IMG/VR virus record: IMGVR_UViG_3300021478_000028
Span: 1-64,000 of that record
Reading direction: 5' to 3' (one strand)
Length of the DNA: 64,000 nucleotides
Source: a virus
In this document: one piece after another, positions 54,663-63,536 of the stretch
How the letters are laid out: every line of letters begins with the position of its first letter
Position numbering within the stretch: the stretch's first letter is position 1
Made by a program: the position numbers and the translations under genes
The notes under the pieces: model-generated
The model's database searches: none
Seen by the model: the letters and a program-made list of their open reading frames with translations, nothing else
Told to the model about the DNA's origin: nothing

Positions 54663-56999
54663 TTAGATCCCCCCAAGCTCCTTGACGCTCTCGGCGCACT
54701 GAATGTTGCTGATTGTCACACGTGATTCAATCTCGAACGCCCAGTCCTCGAACTTTCCACCCGAGTTGATGCGCAGTAGTTCTCCACTACTCCATATCTC
54801 TCTCGTTGTGAGCAAATTGCCGTCAGCGTAGACCCGTACAATCCCATATTGTCCGGCGTCGAGCGTCGGCTGTTGCGCGGCAACATTGCGTGTCAGATTG
54901 TGCGGCGTGCCAGGAGGTACGCTGAAGAAAACCTTCATGGCCGCCATATTACGCTTTGCCAGCATCTGATAGGTTTTTGATCGCCACTTGTAGGGGACCA
55001 TGGTTGGCATCGGTTCCGCGTAATCGTAAAAATAAATACTGCCAGCTTGCACGAGCATACCAATTCCCGTCCATGGATCGTGCAGCACGTTGTCAACGGA
55101 CAATCCGGGATTGGGCGGCGATAATTCCACAAACCCATTCATATTTTGCGTGATTTGGGTTCCCGTCGAAATAGTAAAACCATCTGCGGTGGACGGTGAA
55201 AAACTGAAATAAAACACGGTCAGTTGGATCGCGCGATTATCCTTCCCGGTTACGAGCTGCTGCCAATCCTGACGCGGAACCCACTGCTCGGTGATGTTCT
55301 GCCCCTGGCCACTCTGTAGAACCTCGATAATCCCATTCGGAGACTGGTACATTGCGGCCATGTCGTTGCCGATAATGGAACCGCGCGAGACGCAAGGCTC
55401 CGGTATCAGAACCTTGCTCATCGACATCGACCCTGGCGCTACGCCATTGACCACGTAGGGAGTACCCTCCGTGCAAACGACAATGGATTGACCGCACACG
55501 CCAAGACCGACGATCGGAAACTCCGTGGTGAGGACATAGCCAGGCGGCCATGCGTGGGGGCGGTAAACCTCGGAGAACCACAACTCGTTATCGCGCCAGC
55601 CGGCGGTTACGCCATTCGGGACCGATACTATTCCTTGCAAGTCGTCCGGTGGTGGAAACCAGAAATAACTTGCGAGCTGCGGCTGCACCGCAATGACATC
55701 GTCGAGAACCACATCGGTGTAGTCCGTCTGTGTAGCTGGGATCTCTGCTACCAGATAGTACGTGGTCTGCCCGGTCGTGGAACTGACTGTCCGGTATATC
55801 CGCGTGGTCTCGATGGTCCTGTTGGTACCCTGATCCAGCGGATCGGGCGGCGTAACGCTGACGCTCCAGATGCCTCCCGAGGTTCCGTTGACCAACGTCG
55901 GCGGACTCGGCGGTCCTTCCTCGCCGTAAGTGGTAACCCAAGTGTAGACATAAGCTCGTGCGGAAATGACATCTGCAAAGTTGCCAGCACTGAGATCCAT
56001 ATCGACGCATGCAGACGTGTAACCCCCGGCGGCGAAGAAATTAAAAATAGGAGGTGCGCCATTGCTGTAGCTCGCAGAATTAAACCACGTCAAATTAACA
56101 CCAGGAAAATTAACGCTGTCCGGCGGGGGAAGCTCCATGACTATATCCACGTTGGTCATTAGACCAGCCCAGTATTTCGTGCCTGGCTTCATGGTCGGTG
56201 GATTGTCAAAATTGATAGTGAAGTCAGCACCAGCCATGTCCAACAGACCATCATCTGTGACAGTAAAGGCTGCACCGTCAGGAAACCTGGCAGGGGCCAT
56301 GCTAGGACCCTGTGTAAGCAGGGTTCCTGGCACTCCATTATCGTCGCTGTAAAAGACAGCTCTCATTTGCAGGCTTTGGTCGGGATTGGAACCGGGAAAT
56401 GGCGTTCCGTCAGACTGGGCCGGAAATCCGGTGACGATATTGACAGCAAAAACAGTTCCAGCATTATACTCGTACTGAGTCAGAACAATCGTATTGGCTG
56501 GAAATCCTACCGGCGTAAATTCTGGTCCTGCTCCTTGAATAGGGCCGATCAGGCCCGGCGGGCTGCCAGAGCCAGTAACTTGGACATCTGGCGCCACGGT
56601 TGGTGCTGGAACACCTAGCAGCCAAGGCGGACTTCCTGCGACGATGCCGTCGTAGGTATTGTATTTCGGCAGATCGCTCGCGCTGGCGATGTAATACCGC
56701 TTGAATTGATCATCCACTACGGGAGTGGGAATGACGTTGGTATCGATGTCTGGAAACTCCAGCCAAATGGAGTCCGGTGCATCGATGGTGGTGTCGTTGG
56801 TATCGCGATTAGGAATGCGATAGGCGTATTTTGCTGTGGGATCGGTAAGCGCCCGCAGCAGTTTTGGTTGCCGCCATCCCGTGAGCGCGCCCGACAAGAG
56901 GTAACAGTCGCGGGCTATGGTGGCCTGGCCGTCTGGAAGAAGGTGATCCTCATAGGCGGGCAAGCTCCCGCCAAAATTAAAAATCTTTATGGCCGCCAT
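54663..56999 (-). CDS. Tail adaptor / stabilisation protein (P22 gp10-like)
   Basis: 778 residues from MAAIKIFNFGGSLPAYED. The opening FNFGGSLPAYEDHLLPDGQATIARDCYLLSGALTGWRQPK matches the N-terminal pattern of podovirus tail accessory proteins of the P22 gp10 type. The rest is beta-rich with repeats of PPTLVNGTSGGIWSVSVTPPDP and a fibronectin-like segment near 380-450 (ETTRIYRTVSSTTGQTTYYLVAEI). Consistent with a large beta-propeller adaptor joining portal ring to tail needle. Confidence 0.6.
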   Translation of the reverse strand: MAAIKIFNFGGSLPAYEDHLLPDGQATIARDCYLLSGALTGWRQPKLLRALTDPTAKYAYRIPNRDTNDTTIDAPDSIWLEFPDIDTNVIPTPVVDDQFKRYYIASASDLPKYNTYDGIVAGSPPWLLGVPAPTVAPDVQVTGSGSPPGLIGPIQGAGPEFTPVGFPANTIVLTQYEYNAGTVFAVNIVTGFPAQSDGTPFPGSNPDQSLQMRAVFYSDDNGVPGTLLTQGPSMAPARFPDGAAFTVTDDGLLDMAGADFTINFDNPPTMKPGTKYWAGLMTNVDIVMELPPPDSVNFPGVNLTWFNSASYSNGAPPIFNFFAAGGYTSACVDMDLSAGNFADVISARAYVYTWVTTYGEEGPPSPPTLVNGTSGGIWSVSVTPPDPLDQGTNRTIETTRIYRTVSSTTGQTTYYLVAEIPATQTDYTDVVLDDVIAVQPQLASYFWFPPPDDLQGIVSVPNGVTAGWRDNELWFSEVYRPHAWPPGYVLTTEFPIVGLGVCGQSIVVCTEGTPYVVNGVAPGSMSMSKVLIPEPCVSRGSIIGNDMAAMYQSPNGIIEVLQSGQGQNITEQWVPRQDWQQLVTGKDNRAIQLTVFYFSFSPSTADGFTISTGTQITQNMNGFVELSPPNPGLSVDNVLHDPWTGIGMLVQAGSIYFYDYAEPMPTMVPYKWRSKTYQMLAKRNMAAMKVFFSVPPGTPHNLTRNVAAQQPTLDAGQYGIVRVYADGNLLTTREIWSSGELLRINSGGKFEDWAFEIESRVTISNIQCAESVKELGGI

Positions 57000-57000
57000 C

Positions 57001-57726
57001 TCAGACCTCGATGGCCACGAACTGCACATCTTTGATAGAGCAACCGCCCGCCGTCACCGCTTGCAGCGTCAAGTCAAAATAATAGGTCACTCCCACCGTC
57101 AAGCTGGTTCTAACGCCGGTTATCGTAAATCCCTGCTGGCCAGCCGTTGTGGACGCAATAAAGTGCTGCGGCGTGGCAACAGCGGTTCCAAACCCTGTAG
57201 TAGCGCCTGCAGCTGGTCCTGACCCAATACCGCTGTAAGCCTTGATGGTAGTGCCGTCGCCAACCGCTGTAGAATTGAGGACCATCCCAGCAAAGATAAA
57301 AAAGACGGTTCCAGTCACGACTGGCTGGATCTGAAGATTAAAGCCCATTGCAGTTTCGGTAGTGCTGACGTTGGTAATGGTCGGGTTGGCAGCATTGAAG
57401 GAAACTTGGGCTGCCGTCGCCATGCCAAGTCCCTGCGATCCTTGCGGCCCTGTGCTCCCTGCCTTTCCCGTCGCTCCTGTCGAGCCCACTCCGGGAGGTC
57501 CGGTGTTTCCCCGCGGGCCGGCGGGGCCGGTCGCGCCAGCTCCCGTGGGACCAGTGGCTCCCGTTGGCCCGGTGACCGCGCTTCCCGCTGGCCCGGTCGC
57601 TCCAATATGTCCGGTCGGGCCTGCTGGCCCCCCACCCGGGCCGGTCGGCCCGGTGGCTCCAGGTAGAGTGCTGGAAATCGCCGTTATCCCGCCCGTCGGC
57701 CCCTGAATAACATTGATGACCGCCAT
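57001..57726 (-). CDS. Collagen-like tail protein
   Basis: 241 residues from [13 protein letters not shown]. Gly-X-Y tract (~22-105) then a C-terminal beta domain (~110-241: [32 protein letters not shown]) like C1q/trimerisation heads. Stop is just before the next ATG. One of five collagen-like products seen in this window. Confidence 0.7.
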   Translation of the reverse strand: MAVINVIQGPTGGITAISSTLPGATGPTGPGGGPAGPTGHIGATGPAGSAVTGPTGATGPTGAGATGPAGPRGNTGPPGVGSTGATGKAGSTGPQGSQGLGMATAAQVSFNAANPTITNVSTTETAMGFNLQIQPVVTGTVFFIFAGMVLNSTAVGDGTTIKAYSGIGSGPAAGATTGFGTAVATPQHFIASTTAGQQGFTITGVRTSLTVGVTYYFDLTLQAVTAGGCSIKDVQFVAIEV

Positions 57727-57727
57727 C

Positions 57728-58108
57728 TTAGGTAATCCCGCTCTGGACGCAGACGGTGCCACGAAACATCGGCACCAGGACCGGCGGACTGCCGGGGCTG
57801 CTCATGATCAGGTCATACACGTAATCGCCGGGCACCAGTGCGTTTGAAAGATCGGTTGGATTGACGTTGAAAAAAATCACTCTCGCGACTGCATCCGTGA
57901 TGACAATACGACCGTTGGCAGTCGTCATCGAAAGGAGGGGTGTCGTGTCATTCTCACTCCCTTTGACCGACATTCCAAATGTCTTCCCGGTCAGATTCCA
58001 ACTGGTGTCTGCCGGGTCGCCGAATTGGAATCCATCAGCCCAAGTGCAGTTGAGGGCGATGGCAAAATCAACGCGATCACCAACCTCCGGGCAGTCGCAA
58101 TTGGACAC
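57728..58108 (-). CDS. Ig-like baseplate/tail protein (BppU-N-like)
   Basis: 126 residues from a GTG at 58106-58108 (AAGGGGAAG upstream). [79 protein letters not shown] read as Ig-like beta strands with the S-x-G-x-I/N-x-x-A pattern of BppU N-domains. Longer in-frame upstream codons are the shadow of the 58110 gene. Confidence 0.55.
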   Translation of the reverse strand: MSNCDCPEVGDRVDFAIALNCTWADGFQFGDPADTSWNLTGKTFGMSVKGSENDTTPLLSMTTANGRIVITDAVARVIFFNVNPTDLSNALVPGDYVYDLIMSSPGSPPVLVPMFRGTVCVQSGIT

Positions 58109-58109
58109 G

Positions 58110-58415
58110 TCACTTCCCCTTCGCCTTGGTTTCGTGGACGTAGTTGCGAGGTCGGAACACCGGGACCATCGTGCCCTCGCTCGGGTCAGGGGGCGGCTGC
58201 GGTCGTCCCGCCGCTTGCTCCTCGAAAAACCTGGTGCGTCTGCGGCCGGCCTCCTGCTCCGCTTCGATCTGCTCCAGTTGCCGCTGTGTAGGCTTCCCGG
58301 GTTGCGGCGGCACCCCCGCGGGCTTCGGGGCGCGGGCTTCGTAGAGCTGCTCCAAAAAGACTTGCTGCTCCTTCTCGTGCTCGATGAGGCGATTTTCGGC
58401 AACTTGTGACGGCAT
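58110..58415 (-). CDS. Coiled-coil protein, unknown
   Basis: 101 residues from MPSQVAENRLIEHEKEQQVFLEQ; GGAG upstream. Glu/Gln-rich helix followed by Pro-rich stretches and a basic C-terminus (PVFRPRNYVHETKAKGK). Possibly a linker or small tail protein. Confidence 0.55.
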   Translation of the reverse strand: MPSQVAENRLIEHEKEQQVFLEQLYEARAPKPAGVPPQPGKPTQRQLEQIEAEQEAGRRRTRFFEEQAAGRPQPPPDPSEGTMVPVFRPRNYVHETKAKGK

Positions 58416-58459
58416 GGTTTTCTCCATAAACGAGCGCAGTTAATGCTGCATTAAATAGC

Positions 58460-60244
58460 TCAGGACAGGACCGGTTGAGGGTCTATATACCACGTAGTGG
58501 AGGGTTTGGCGCACAAGACACGGAGGTGGATCGGGCCGGTTTGAGCAGGTTGCGGAGAAGAAAGCGTCACGCTCATCTTGAACGGTGTTGTCGATCCGCC
58601 CCAGGTCGAGCTGTCCGACGAAAGCGCTGATCCAGCCGCCAGATTATTCGCTTTGGTTGAATTGATAAAGGACCCTTGAGGAAAACTAGCAGATCCCAGA
58701 TATTCTGCTTCAATCCAGATGTCGTCGTTGTTTGGAACAGCGCCGCCACCCCATATTCCAAAAACTGTCACGGTAACATTCGTAGCGGTGGATTTATTCT
58801 CCACCAGCATGAACGGGCTCTTATATGGCCATAGCCATTTAGAATTGGCAGTCGTGACAATCTTCCAGCTTAAGGGCGTACCCTCTATAGCGGCGCCACC
58901 TGTCCTGACAATTGTAGTCTCGACAGTCTGGGTCGCCTCATAGGCGTACCTCTCGTGCCGATAATTGGTGCCGCTGCTGTCGGATCGAATGACAGTCGTT
59001 ATATATCCTCCTATCACGCTTGGATTGCCTGACACCGTAACTGACGCATTAAGCCTACAGTCAATAAAATTGAAGGTTCCTGGCATGCCCACCCCACTGC
59101 GCACCAAGGTTTTACCACTGCCTGCGGCGCTGAGATCAACGCCCCTTATCGTGTGTATCCCAAGAACTGTTGATGTACTGAACAAGTTTGTAGGCACCGC
59201 AGAACCAACAAGAGCAGATGGCGTATTCTCCCACACAAATTCATTGATGTTCGAGATAATAACTTGACTGACATTGTTAAAGCCGACAGTCGTGTTGACA
59301 AACCAGAGTCGAGTGGCATTAAAACCATTGCCAAAATTCATTGTCGAGGCGGCAGAGGTTCCACCCAACACCACGCTACAATTCTCCATTTTCTGGGCAA
59401 ATGCAGTATTAGCAGCACCAAAAGTAATGTTACCTTGGCTTGAACCAGAGCCGGCCGTAAAAGTGAGCCCATAATAATAGGCATATCCGCCGTTGAACCC
59501 GAGGTTGGACGCGCCGGTAACCGACCATGTCCCCGTTGTTTTCAGATTTGAGGAAGTTGGAGGGGCTACCGTGTGGTCAACACAAATGACCGAAATGGGA
59601 GCGGTGGTAGTTCCTTGATTGCTTAGATTGACGCTCGCGGCATTGGTCTCAGCCGAGTTATCACCGAAAAATACGGAATTTCCGGCCTGCGCCCATGTTG
59701 AAGCCGTCGCATTATTCAGTCTCGCGTGCGGAGCTGCCCATGCAGAGAAGCTCGCTCCTAGGGTCGTCCAAGTGACAGTGTTGTCGGCAGTAGTTGCCCC
59801 AGCATTCGTGAAAGCGGCCCAAGAAGGTTCTGCCCCGTTGCCTGCCGTGCCCGCAGTCGTGCAGATGAGAATGAGCGTCCCAGCTACATTTTGGATGACC
59901 TGCCCGAGCGTAACAGCAGTATTCTTAACAGTGGCCCATGTTGGCGTGTTTGTTAGATCACCATTAAGAGCAGCTACGCCCGTAGCCTCCTGCCACGTTA
60001 CGGTGTTGTCAGTAAATTTCTGCCCTCTGCTTGTGGTGCTCCATGTTGGTTCCGTTCCGCCCGTGGTGCCAGTGCCACCCGTGGATGCTATACAAACAAA
60101 ACAGCGCTCCGTAAGTGCGGGTGATACCGTCGCTTGGCGGATTATATTTCCACAGACTTTCGATGCACCGGTAGCCCAGGCGGTTACACCAAACCATCCA
60201 GTGGATGACCCGTTCCCAAAGTTCGTGTAGAAAGCATTGTCCAC
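58460..60244 (-). CDS. Beta-helix-type fibre/spike protein
   Basis: 594 residues. Thr/Gly/Asn-rich with repeated short strands (CSVVLGGTSAASTMNFGNGFNATRLWFVNTTV, QVIISNINEFVWENTP), the pattern of parallel beta-helix spikes. Repeated GTxxNGAEPSWAAFTNAGATT and ...TEPTWSTTSRG units at the N-terminus resemble a known phage tail N-repeat. Could bind or degrade a host glycan; no catalytic site identified. Confidence 0.65.
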   Translation of the reverse strand: MDNAFYTNFGNGSSTGWFGVTAWATGASKVCGNIIRQATVSPALTERCFVCIASTGGTGTTGGTEPTWSTTSRGQKFTDNTVTWQEATGVAALNGDLTNTPTWATVKNTAVTLGQVIQNVAGTLILICTTAGTAGNGAEPSWAAFTNAGATTADNTVTWTTLGASFSAWAAPHARLNNATASTWAQAGNSVFFGDNSAETNAASVNLSNQGTTTAPISVICVDHTVAPPTSSNLKTTGTWSVTGASNLGFNGGYAYYYGLTFTAGSGSSQGNITFGAANTAFAQKMENCSVVLGGTSAASTMNFGNGFNATRLWFVNTTVGFNNVSQVIISNINEFVWENTPSALVGSAVPTNLFSTSTVLGIHTIRGVDLSAAGSGKTLVRSGVGMPGTFNFIDCRLNASVTVSGNPSVIGGYITTVIRSDSSGTNYRHERYAYEATQTVETTIVRTGGAAIEGTPLSWKIVTTANSKWLWPYKSPFMLVENKSTATNVTVTVFGIWGGGAVPNNDDIWIEAEYLGSASFPQGSFINSTKANNLAAGSALSSDSSTWGGSTTPFKMSVTLSSPQPAQTGPIHLRVLCAKPSTTWYIDPQPVLS

Positions 60245-60263
60245 TAATGCAATGACACGCCTC

Positions 60264-61211
60264 CTACATGAAGAAGAAGGCTACTGACCCGGCAGGACCC
60301 GTTGGCCCGATTCCTCCCGTCGCGCCTGTGAGGGATGCAGTCCCTGCAGGACCCGTGGTGCCAGTGCTTCCAGTAGGGCCTGTGGCGCCTATTCCTCCTA
60401 TGCTGCCAGTTGGCCCCGTGTTTCCAGGCCCCGTGCTTCCCGTAGGTCCGCCCGGGCCGATGCTGCCAACTAGTCCCGTAGGTCCAATAACACCTGTTGG
60501 TCCGGTGGGGCCGATAGGCCCGCCGGCTCCCGTGGGTCCTGCCCCCGTGGGACCTGACGGCCCGATCTGACCCTGCAGCCCCGTGCTTCCCGTCGGGCCG
60601 GTCGGACCGCCGGGATTGCCTGTGGCACCAACCGGACCGGTAGTGCCCAACGGCCCAGTGGGGCCGGTGGGGCCACCCGCTGGACCAGTGTTTCCGATAG
60701 ATCCCGTGGCGCCCGTGGGACCAGTAACAAAAGCCCCCGTCGCCCCCGTCGTTCCCGGGGTCCCCGGCGTTCCCGCAGGTCCCGTTGCTCCAATGCCCGT
60801 CGGGCCAGTTGGACCGCCAGCAGGACCGGTCGGACCGGGACCGCCCAAGCCTGTCGGGCCGGTGGGTCCACCTGGACCCACCAACGAAAGCATCAGATCG
60901 CTGTTACCGGAGGTGATCGTCGGGCCGCCATTGGTCTCTATGAACACTTCCAGCCGGTCGAGACGACGCTGCCCCAGCGTCGTCGTGGCTTGGATAATGA
61001 CGTTGAACTGATCTCCTAACGTGCCGCCGCCAACGATGAAGCTCGCGGATTGCTTGTCTGCACCGATCTTGATCGTATCAACGGCAGCAGTGCCCTGATC
61101 AACCGTGCATACAACATTGGTGATGGCCTCTCCGGTAAGCAGCCAGCGAGCATAATCGACGCGGATGAGATCGCGTGCGCCAACCAGTTGAACGAAGCGA
61201 CCAAGCAGCAT
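60264..61211 (-). CDS. Collagen-like protein with N-terminal Ig-like domain
   Basis: 315 residues. N-terminal ~110 residues ([49 protein letters not shown]...) form a beta domain resembling the 806-end protein's N-domain in place and length. Then a ~200-residue Gly-X-Y tract with dominant GPTGPTG, ending at VAFFFM. Thr-rich Y positions would suit O-glycosylation by the island at 4149-8306 (inference). Confidence 0.75.
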   Translation of the reverse strand: MLLGRFVQLVGARDLIRVDYARWLLTGEAITNVVCTVDQGTAAVDTIKIGADKQSASFIVGGGTLGDQFNVIIQATTTLGQRRLDRLEVFIETNGGPTITSGNSDLMLSLVGPGGPTGPTGLGGPGPTGPAGGPTGPTGIGATGPAGTPGTPGTTGATGAFVTGPTGATGSIGNTGPAGGPTGPTGPLGTTGPVGATGNPGGPTGPTGSTGLQGQIGPSGPTGAGPTGAGGPIGPTGPTGVIGPTGLVGSIGPGGPTGSTGPGNTGPTGSIGGIGATGPTGSTGTTGPAGTASLTGATGGIGPTGPAGSVAFFFM

Positions 61212-61215
61212 CCAG

Positions 61216-61377
61216 TCACCTCACTGCGTCGTCTGCTGCAGGGGTACTGGCAACAACCAGTATTGGATCATCACATTCCACCAAGAACGTACAATTCTCC
61301 TCCAGCAGACCGTACTCGCACTCGGATTGCACCTGAAAGATTGGCACCTCTGGCACGCTGAAAAACCGCTCTCGCAT
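61216..61377 (-). CDS. Small acidic protein, unknown
   Basis: 53 residues, [20 protein letters not shown]..., ending with [13 protein letters not shown] overlaps the upstream stop (TGATG); the stop is a few bases before the collagen-like gene's start. Tightly coupled, so real; function unknown. Confidence 0.6.
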   Translation of the reverse strand: MRERFFSVPEVPIFQVQSECEYGLLEENCTFLVECDDPILVVASTPAADDAVR

Positions 61378-62006
61378 CAGGTAAACCTTTCCTGATTTCC
61401 GACGCTGATGCCACCGCGCTGGCTGCGCATTTTAATGTCTTGCGGGAAAGCCCATGCCTGCACGCCGAAAGCATTGCGGCGCAGCGCGGCCACGCGCGCG
61501 GCTGCGATCGCGTTGCGAAAGCGGGATAGGTGATAATTGGCAATGCCCAAATTCGCGTAGGGCTTGCCCATCTGCTCCATCATATGACCGACCAAACCGC
61601 CCAGGATGCCAACCCCCCAGACCGCCAGGAAACCATCCGGCAGAACCGGCACAAATTCCTTGCCCGTGGGCAGCACCACATTCTTAACCACCGTCGCAGT
61701 GAAGGTAGCCGCACTGGCGTAGGGCGAACGAAAGAGAATGGTGCCGATCGTCGGCATGATCGCCGGCTGCAGGATCATGTTCTGATCCACCACGCCCGCC
61801 AGCCGGATGATCTGCCCGTCCGAGGGAACCAAGTCATAGGCGACAGTGTCCGGGATGACGTTGACGGCAATGTCCTCCATCCACCACGACGAGTCGTTAA
61901 AGAACTCCTGCAGCACATCGAATAGCTTATGCTGGATTGCCGCGTCCGAGGCGGCGGGCAGCTCCACCCGCGCTTGATCGAAAAGGTGCTCAACGTCAGG
62001 GGACAT
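61377..62006 (-). CDS. Head-tail / tail-tube adaptor
   Basis: 209 residues from MSPDVEHLFDQARVELPAAS; GGAGGT upstream. DVLQEFFNDSSWWMEDIAVNVIPDTVAYDLVPSDGQIIRLAGV is characteristic of podovirus adaptor/tail-tube A proteins. The C-terminus is basic and helical (FRNAIAAARVAALRRNAFG). Coupled to upstream by TGATG and downstream to the 53-residue gene. Confidence 0.6.
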   Translation of the reverse strand: MSPDVEHLFDQARVELPAASDAAIQHKLFDVLQEFFNDSSWWMEDIAVNVIPDTVAYDLVPSDGQIIRLAGVVDQNMILQPAIMPTIGTILFRSPYASAATFTATVVKNVVLPTGKEFVPVLPDGFLAVWGVGILGGLVGHMMEQMGKPYANLGIANYHLSRFRNAIAAARVAALRRNAFGVQAWAFPQDIKMRSQRGGISVGNQERFT

Positions 62007-62407
62007 CACCTACCTCCGCCAGTAACCTGCGGCGGTGTCGTGGGCGATCCCACCAGCGCCGACTGGAACATCTGCAGGAACGTAGTTGCTCGCGCATCCT
62101 GGTAATCGTCCTGATCCCGCGCGAGCGCATGCCCAACGAGCCCGTACACCACGGGCAACCGGAACGAGGTCTCCATATGCACCCTTTCCGTATCCACACC
62201 TGCATAGTTTGGCATGTCCATGTGGTGCCCCTGCCTGTCGTGTCGGTAAACGAATAGATCCGCGCGCAGCCGGCGAGCCTCCAGCAAGGTGACGTTGAGC
62301 GCGGTCACCAGTGAGGGATCGTCGTACCGATAGGGCGGGATCAGATCCTGCAGCAGAGTTCGCGCATCAGCGACGTAATCGGCGACGGTATCGAGCGGGC
62401 TGACCAT
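62006..62407 (-). CDS. DUF6682-type head/tail protein
   Basis: 133 residues. Opening VADYVADARTLLQDLIPPYRYDDPSLVTALN then VVYGLVGHALARDQDDYQDARATTFLQMFQSALVG matches a small podovirus family I recall as DUF6682. GGAGGG upstream. Likely head-tail completion protein. Confidence 0.6.
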   Translation of the reverse strand: MVSPLDTVADYVADARTLLQDLIPPYRYDDPSLVTALNVTLLEARRLRADLFVYRHDRQGHHMDMPNYAGVDTERVHMETSFRLPVVYGLVGHALARDQDDYQDARATTFLQMFQSALVGSPTTPPQVTGGGR

Positions 62408-62416
62408 AGTGCCCTC

Positions 62417-62986
62417 CTAGACAAATGGGTGAATGTTAAAAACACTTGCAGCAGCAGCAACGATGGGACCACCGCTCCAATCGTCCAGTTTTTCACCGCC
62501 CTGGAATGCTCCAAGCCCGGGCTGACCACTGCTGTAAGTTGCGTCCGTCTGGGTAGTGCGGGTAGTTCCGTTGCGCTTCATGGTGAATGTCGTACCCGCA
62601 ACTTCGAGCCTGACCACGTCACCGGCGACAGCAGAGCCTCCCGAGGTGCCGTGTATTTGGGTAAAACTTCCACTGTCAAAACGATATAGATTGTCGTTCG
62701 GACCATTTTCATAGTACAAATAGAAATTGGAGTGACCAGTAACATCATGGCGGACGAGAACTCCACCGAAGTTTCCCGAATTGGCGGTGACGTATGTAAC
62801 TTGCGCGTGCTGATCAGCGCTGAAGGTGTTTACGGCCGGGTTCCAATAAGCCACGACATTCGCACCCTGCGCCGTTACAGCGTTGCTGGCGATTGCCAGC
62901 GGCGTTCCGCTAACATCCAGCGTGTTCAGCCAATTGCTCCCAAGACTGCCGTCGGCTCGGTTGAAATTGTCGGTGACATCTGTCAT
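62417..62986 (-). CDS. Concanavalin-like carbohydrate-binding protein
   Basis: 189 residues. TDNFNRADGSLGSNWLNTLD, VTYVTANSGNFGGVLVRHD, NFYLYYENGPNDNLYRFDSGSF, VVRLEVAGTTFTMKRNGT and PGLGAFQGGEKLDDWSGG follow the strand order of LamG/DUF1080-like jelly rolls, usually sugar-binding. No catalytic acids identified. Likely part of a tail or adhesion assembly. Confidence 0.65.
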   Translation of the reverse strand: MTDVTDNFNRADGSLGSNWLNTLDVSGTPLAIASNAVTAQGANVVAYWNPAVNTFSADQHAQVTYVTANSGNFGGVLVRHDVTGHSNFYLYYENGPNDNLYRFDSGSFTQIHGTSGGSAVAGDVVRLEVAGTTFTMKRNGTTRTTQTDATYSSGQPGLGAFQGGEKLDDWSGGPIVAAAASVFNIHPFV

Positions 62987-62989
62987 CTA

Positions 62990-63535
62990 TCAGAACTTCA
63001 CCGGACCGAAATGCAGGTCCGCATGACCTCCTACTGCAACTAGCGTCTTCAGGTGCTCCCTATGCAATCTGCCCTCATACACCACGTCATCCAGCGGCTT
63101 CTTTAAATATTCAAGATCAGGATGCCGCTTTCCAAAGAGCCGTTGTGTGATCGAATGCCGCGCTGCGATGAACCGCCATAATTCACGATGTGTGGTTTCG
63201 GGTTTTACCCAATCGCATGGAATGCCGTTTTCCTCCAACGCGATAGTCTCAGGATGTGCTCCGCCTATCGCCGAGTTTAAATAAGTCTGCACCGCATTGT
63301 CGTCTGCGAGCTCTCGCGACAGCGGTGTAATATCGGAATCAGTTGACATTTTCGCGTGCAGCTCTGTAGGACACAGAGCCAAGCAGAACATCATCTTGTG
63401 CGTATCGTTCGCCCAAGACCAATACTGAGTGTCCCCAATCGGAAGATAGTCGCTCACCTTGGGACGGAAGGCGGTTTCTGGCGTCTTGCCGTCGCCTATC
63501 GTCTTGGCAACATAGAGTCGGTATGTGCTGGCCAT
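62990..63535 (-). CDS. Virion-operon protein, unknown
   Basis: 181 residues, MASTYRLYVAKTIGDGKTPE. First part resembles phage structural proteins with (A/V)-K-x-I-G-x-G-T/K; middle has NGIPCDWVKPETTHRELWRFIAARH. Two bases from the next gene's stop. No family named with confidence. Confidence 0.5.
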   Translation of the reverse strand: MASTYRLYVAKTIGDGKTPETAFRPKVSDYLPIGDTQYWSWANDTHKMMFCLALCPTELHAKMSTDSDITPLSRELADDNAVQTYLNSAIGGAHPETIALEENGIPCDWVKPETTHRELWRFIAARHSITQRLFGKRHPDLEYLKKPLDDVVYEGRLHREHLKTLVAVGGHADLHFGPVKF

Positions 63536-63536
63536 T

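Noticed and set aside
57728-58402. Longer version of the 126-residue Ig-like gene
   Set aside because: The N-terminal extension is the other frame of the 58110 coiled-coil gene; the GTG start has its own ribosome-binding site.
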